A stretch of 16,771 bases of DNA from Deltaproteobacteria bacterium (GTDB lineage Bacteria > Desulfobacterota > GWC2-55-46), in the NCBI GenBank assembly GCA_016218095.1, contig JACREV010000068.1:1-16771 (forward strand), written 5' to 3'. The stretch's first letter is position 1, and every line of letters begins with the position of its first letter. The position numbers and the translations under genes are program-made. Shown piece after piece: positions 15,705 through 16,771 of the stretch. The notes under the pieces are model-generated. The model searched no databases and had not been told where the DNA came from. It saw only the letters and a program-made list of their open reading frames with translations.

Positions 15705-16037
15705 ATGGACGCGCCGAGGATAACAAAAGAAGAGTTCAAGAGGAAAATCGACGCAAGGGAATACCTGACGATACTCGACGTACGCAACCCCTTCGATTAC
15801 GCGGCGAGCGATAAGAAGATACCGGGCGCGGTAAGGATACCTTTAAAAGAGCTCGAATCAAGGGTAGGCGAGCTCGACAAGGCTAAAGAGGTGGTCGCCT
15901 ACTGCACCTGAACAGAGGAACACTCGAGCGCCGGTGCGGCGCTCATCCTCTTGAAAAATGGCTTCAGGAAGGCGAGCGCGCTACTCGGAGGCTTCAACGA
16001 ATGGCAGGCCTCGGGTCTCCCGCTCGAGAACAAGTAA
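15705..16037 (+). CDS. Rhodanese-domain selenoprotein (in-frame TGA read as selenocysteine)
   Basis: Read through TGA at 15909-15911, this is a 110 aa single-domain rhodanese. The N-terminal half has the LDVRNPFDYAASDKKIPGAVRIPL motif. The active-site loop then reads VVAYC67-T68-U69-TEEHSSAGAAL. The C-terminal half ends with the typical LLGGFNEWQASGLPLENK and a TAA stop. C67 occupies the normal catalytic cysteine position. The TGA codon corresponds to the second cysteine of the CxC found in some rhodanese proteins (recalled, not searched). A SECIS-like hairpin follows the TGA immediately. GGAAAGGA about 8 bases upstream serves the ATG. A standard gene caller would stop at codon 68 and lose the fold. 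The function is probably sulfur or selenium transfer or thiol redox; its partner is unknown. The selenocysteine machinery is outside the window. Confidence 0.85.
15914..15951 (+). promoter_or_regulatory. Bacterial-type SECIS element in the rhodanese gene
   Basis: Two bases after the TGA, a perfect 6 bp stem (AGAGGA 15914-15919 with TCCTCT 15946-15951) encloses an asymmetric internal loop. Inside is a perfect 7 bp stem (GAGCGCC 15926-15932 with GGCGCTC 15938-15944). The five-base apical loop GGTGC (15933-15937) starts with GGT, as does the loop of the E. coli fdhF SECIS. The TGA lies 21 bases before the apical loop, in the range known for bacterial SECIS elements. This hairpin would recruit SelB with Sec-tRNA. 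Confidence 0.82.
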
Positions 16038-16069
16038 GTAGCTTCACCCCAAACTCACGGCTTCATCCA

Positions 16070-16106
16070 GCACCCCCTGTTGCCGATACCGGGCAACAGG
16101 GGGTGC
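16070..16106. other. 15 bp perfect hairpin between convergent genes
   Basis: The bases at 16070-16084 pair perfectly with 16092-16106 around a seven-base loop (GATACCG). The stem is GC-rich and lies between the ends of the rhodanese gene and the convergent GerW-like gene. Neither strand has a T run after it, so it is not a classic intrinsic terminator. It may still end transcription, protect mRNA 3' ends, or be a repeat. Confidence 0.6.
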
Positions 16107-16118
16107 CCTCCCGTAAAC

Positions 16119-16466
16119 TTAAGCGGCCTCCCTCCTTTTCCTTATCCAGTACCCGGCGATAACACCTGTGAGCACGGCGGCCGCTATCTTCGGCCCGAGA
16201 CCGATGCGTATGAAGCGCGTCCTCTCGTTAGTGACCTCTAGCACCCCGATGGGGTTTACCCTTACGCCCCCGCCGCCCCCGGCCTCCTCCTCGTTCTCCT
16301 CTTTCTCCTTTTTTATTTGGGAGCCGCCCCCGAGCCCGTAGGCGACCCGCGCAACGGGTATTATGGTCTTTCCGCCGGCCTCAACCGGCTCGCCGTAGAC
16401 GGTCTTTACGGTGGCGCTATCCCCTAAACGCTCGGCCAAAGGCTCTATGAACTCTCTCAATGACAT
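16119..16466 (-). CDS. GerW/YtfJ-family protein
   Basis: This is a 115 aa protein. The start REFIEPLAERLGDSATVKTVYGEPVEAGGKTIIPVARVAYGLGGGSQ, a charged and glycine-rich linker (KKEKEENEEEAGGGGG) and VRVNPIGVLEVTNERTRFIRIG follow the order of the GerW (YtfJ) family. In Bacillus that family has a role in spores, but it also occurs in many bacteria that do not form spores. A C-terminal hydrophobic stretch (PKIAAAVLTGVIAGYWI, then RKRR) looks like a membrane anchor with a basic tail. I choose the ATG at 16466 because AGGAGG sits 5 bases upstream. A GTG at 16487 would add seven residues and itself covers that ribosome-binding site. The role here is unknown. Confidence 0.85.
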   Translation of the reverse strand: MSLREFIEPLAERLGDSATVKTVYGEPVEAGGKTIIPVARVAYGLGGGSQIKKEKEENEEEAGGGGGVRVNPIGVLEVTNERTRFIRIGLGPKIAAAVLTGVIAGYWIRKRREAA

Positions 16467-16493
16467 AACCGCCTCCTTTCCTTTCACATTCCG

Positions 16494-16499
16494 AGTATA
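16494..16499 (-). promoter_or_regulatory. Possible -10 box of the GerW-like gene promoter
   Basis: TATACT on the minus strand is a good -10 box 27 bases before the start codon. The region 17 bases further up gives only a poor -35 match within the palindrome at 16514-16525. An activator or another sigma factor may be needed, or the box may be chance. Confidence 0.3.
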
Positions 16500-16513
16500 A
16501 CAGAACTCCGGGC

Positions 16514-16546
16514 GTGTCTTGACACCGTCTCAGGCGGTCTCATAAT
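16514..16546 (+). promoter_or_regulatory. Putative promoter with overlapping palindrome for the right-edge gene
   Basis: A perfect -35 TTGACA (16519-16524) lies 16 bases before CATAAT (16541-16546), predicting a start near 16553. The -35 sits inside an inverted repeat GTGTC-TT-GACAC (16514-16525). The spacer contains GTCTCA twice and the pair ACCG/CGGT. These could be protein-binding sites controlling this gene and perhaps the divergent GerW-like gene. Confidence 0.5.
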
Positions 16547-16584
16547 TAAATTGAGTGGTTAATTGTTCAAGGATGGAGGCTTAT

Positions 16585-16771
16585 ATGGTCAGAGATGGAG
16601 AGAGGCAGATCGAGGTCCTCGAGAGAGGAAACATATACTTCGCGTACCGTCCCAGGGTCGGTATCGAGACCGCGGTCGGGCAGGATGACGTCCAGAGGCT
16701 TTTCATGATCTTAAGCCCCAGGTACAGGGACCTTTACAGGCTTATAACAATAGGCCGGAAGGAGTTGCCCG
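16585..16771 (+). CDS. Conserved hypothetical protein, 5' part only (cut by the window edge)
   Basis: The first 62 codons of a gene run off the right edge. The ATG at 16585 has GGAGG 5 bases upstream. An in-frame ATG at 16573 would place the ribosome-binding site inside the gene, so it is less likely. Visible features are LERGNIYFAYRPRVG, DDVQRLFMILSPR and RLITIGRKELP. This combination feels like a small uncharacterised bacterial family, but I cannot name a function. It has its own promoter and is divergent from the GerW-like gene. Confidence 0.75.
   Translation, partial: MVRDGERQIEVLERGNIYFAYRPRVGIETAVGQDDVQRLFMILSPRYRDLYRLITIGRKELP

Noticed and set aside
15705..15911. Rhodanese as a 68-residue gene or pseudogene ending at TGA
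   Set aside because: The fold continues in frame after the TGA with no other damage, and a SECIS-like hairpin follows at the right distance.
186..16466. Whole-genome reassignment of TGA to Trp or Gly as the reason for missing TGA stops
   Set aside because: No in-frame TGA occurs inside the other conserved genes, which use TGG and GGN normally; only the rhodanese has one, with a SECIS-like hairpin.
16467..16487. GTG start of the GerW-like gene at 16487
   Set aside because: The AGGAGG serving ATG 16466 lies inside this extension and no site precedes the GTG.
1..16771. CRISPR array, prophage, insertion sequence or toxin-antitoxin system
   Set aside because: No regularly spaced repeats, transposase, integrase or phage-like genes are present, and the small RHH gene has no toxin partner.

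Overview
The window reads as an ordinary bacterial chromosome segment with about 58-60% GC by eye (not counted) and heavy use of AGG/AGA arginine and ATA isoleucine codons. It holds 17 genes: 16 complete and one cut by the right edge. The gene content (TilS, gamma-carbonic anhydrase, a TolQ/TolR-type proton channel, GuaB/GuaA, SppA, an M16 peptidase with a signal peptide) fits a Gram-negative bacterium. A selenocysteine-type gene makes a Desulfobacterota/deltaproteobacteria-like lineage plausible, but the sequence alone does not settle taxonomy.

Layout. Positions 1-185 hold one copy of a ~95 bp dispersed repeat, a good sigma70-type promoter and a hairpin, followed by tilS (186-1580). From 1689 to 8194 is a tight run of same-strand genes: gamma-carbonic anhydrase, ExbB/TolQ, ExbD/TolR, Ppx/GppA, guaB, an 8-codon minicistron, guaA, a LOG-family nucleotide hydrolase and a small His-tailed ribbon-helix-helix protein. 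A second repeat copy, in opposite orientation, fills the gap at 8194-8289. A three-gene cluster follows (HprK/PEPCK-like P-loop protein, sppA, multi-membrane-spanning GT39-like glycosyltransferase; 8371-12177) and ends at a strong intrinsic terminator. A convergent gene for a secreted two-domain M16 peptidase (12237-14903) shares a divergent promoter region with pncA and a rhodanese gene (15099-16037). After a long hairpin come a minus-strand GerW/YtfJ-like gene and a divergent, truncated conserved hypothetical gene.

How genes may work together. GuaB and GuaA convert IMP to XMP to GMP. Ppx/GppA upstream and the LOG nucleosidase downstream belong to families that handle (p)ppGpp or polyphosphate and nucleoside monophosphates, so this stretch looks like a guanine-nucleotide module. 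SppA, the M16 peptidase, the ExbBD-type motor and the glycosyltransferase act in or at the envelope.

The most notable item is the rhodanese gene at 15705-16037. An in-frame TGA falls two codons after the putative catalytic cysteine. The rhodanese fold continues in frame for 41 more codons after it. Directly downstream of the TGA is a two-part hairpin with a GGU-starting apical loop, the form expected of a bacterial SECIS element. I read it as a rhodanese-family selenoprotein with a Cys-Thr-Sec motif. None of the 16 complete genes uses TGA as its stop codon. Other points worth a look are the dispersed repeat with compensatory changes, a (GGGGGA)3 tract at the pncA ribosome-binding site, and the guaB/guaA minicistron.
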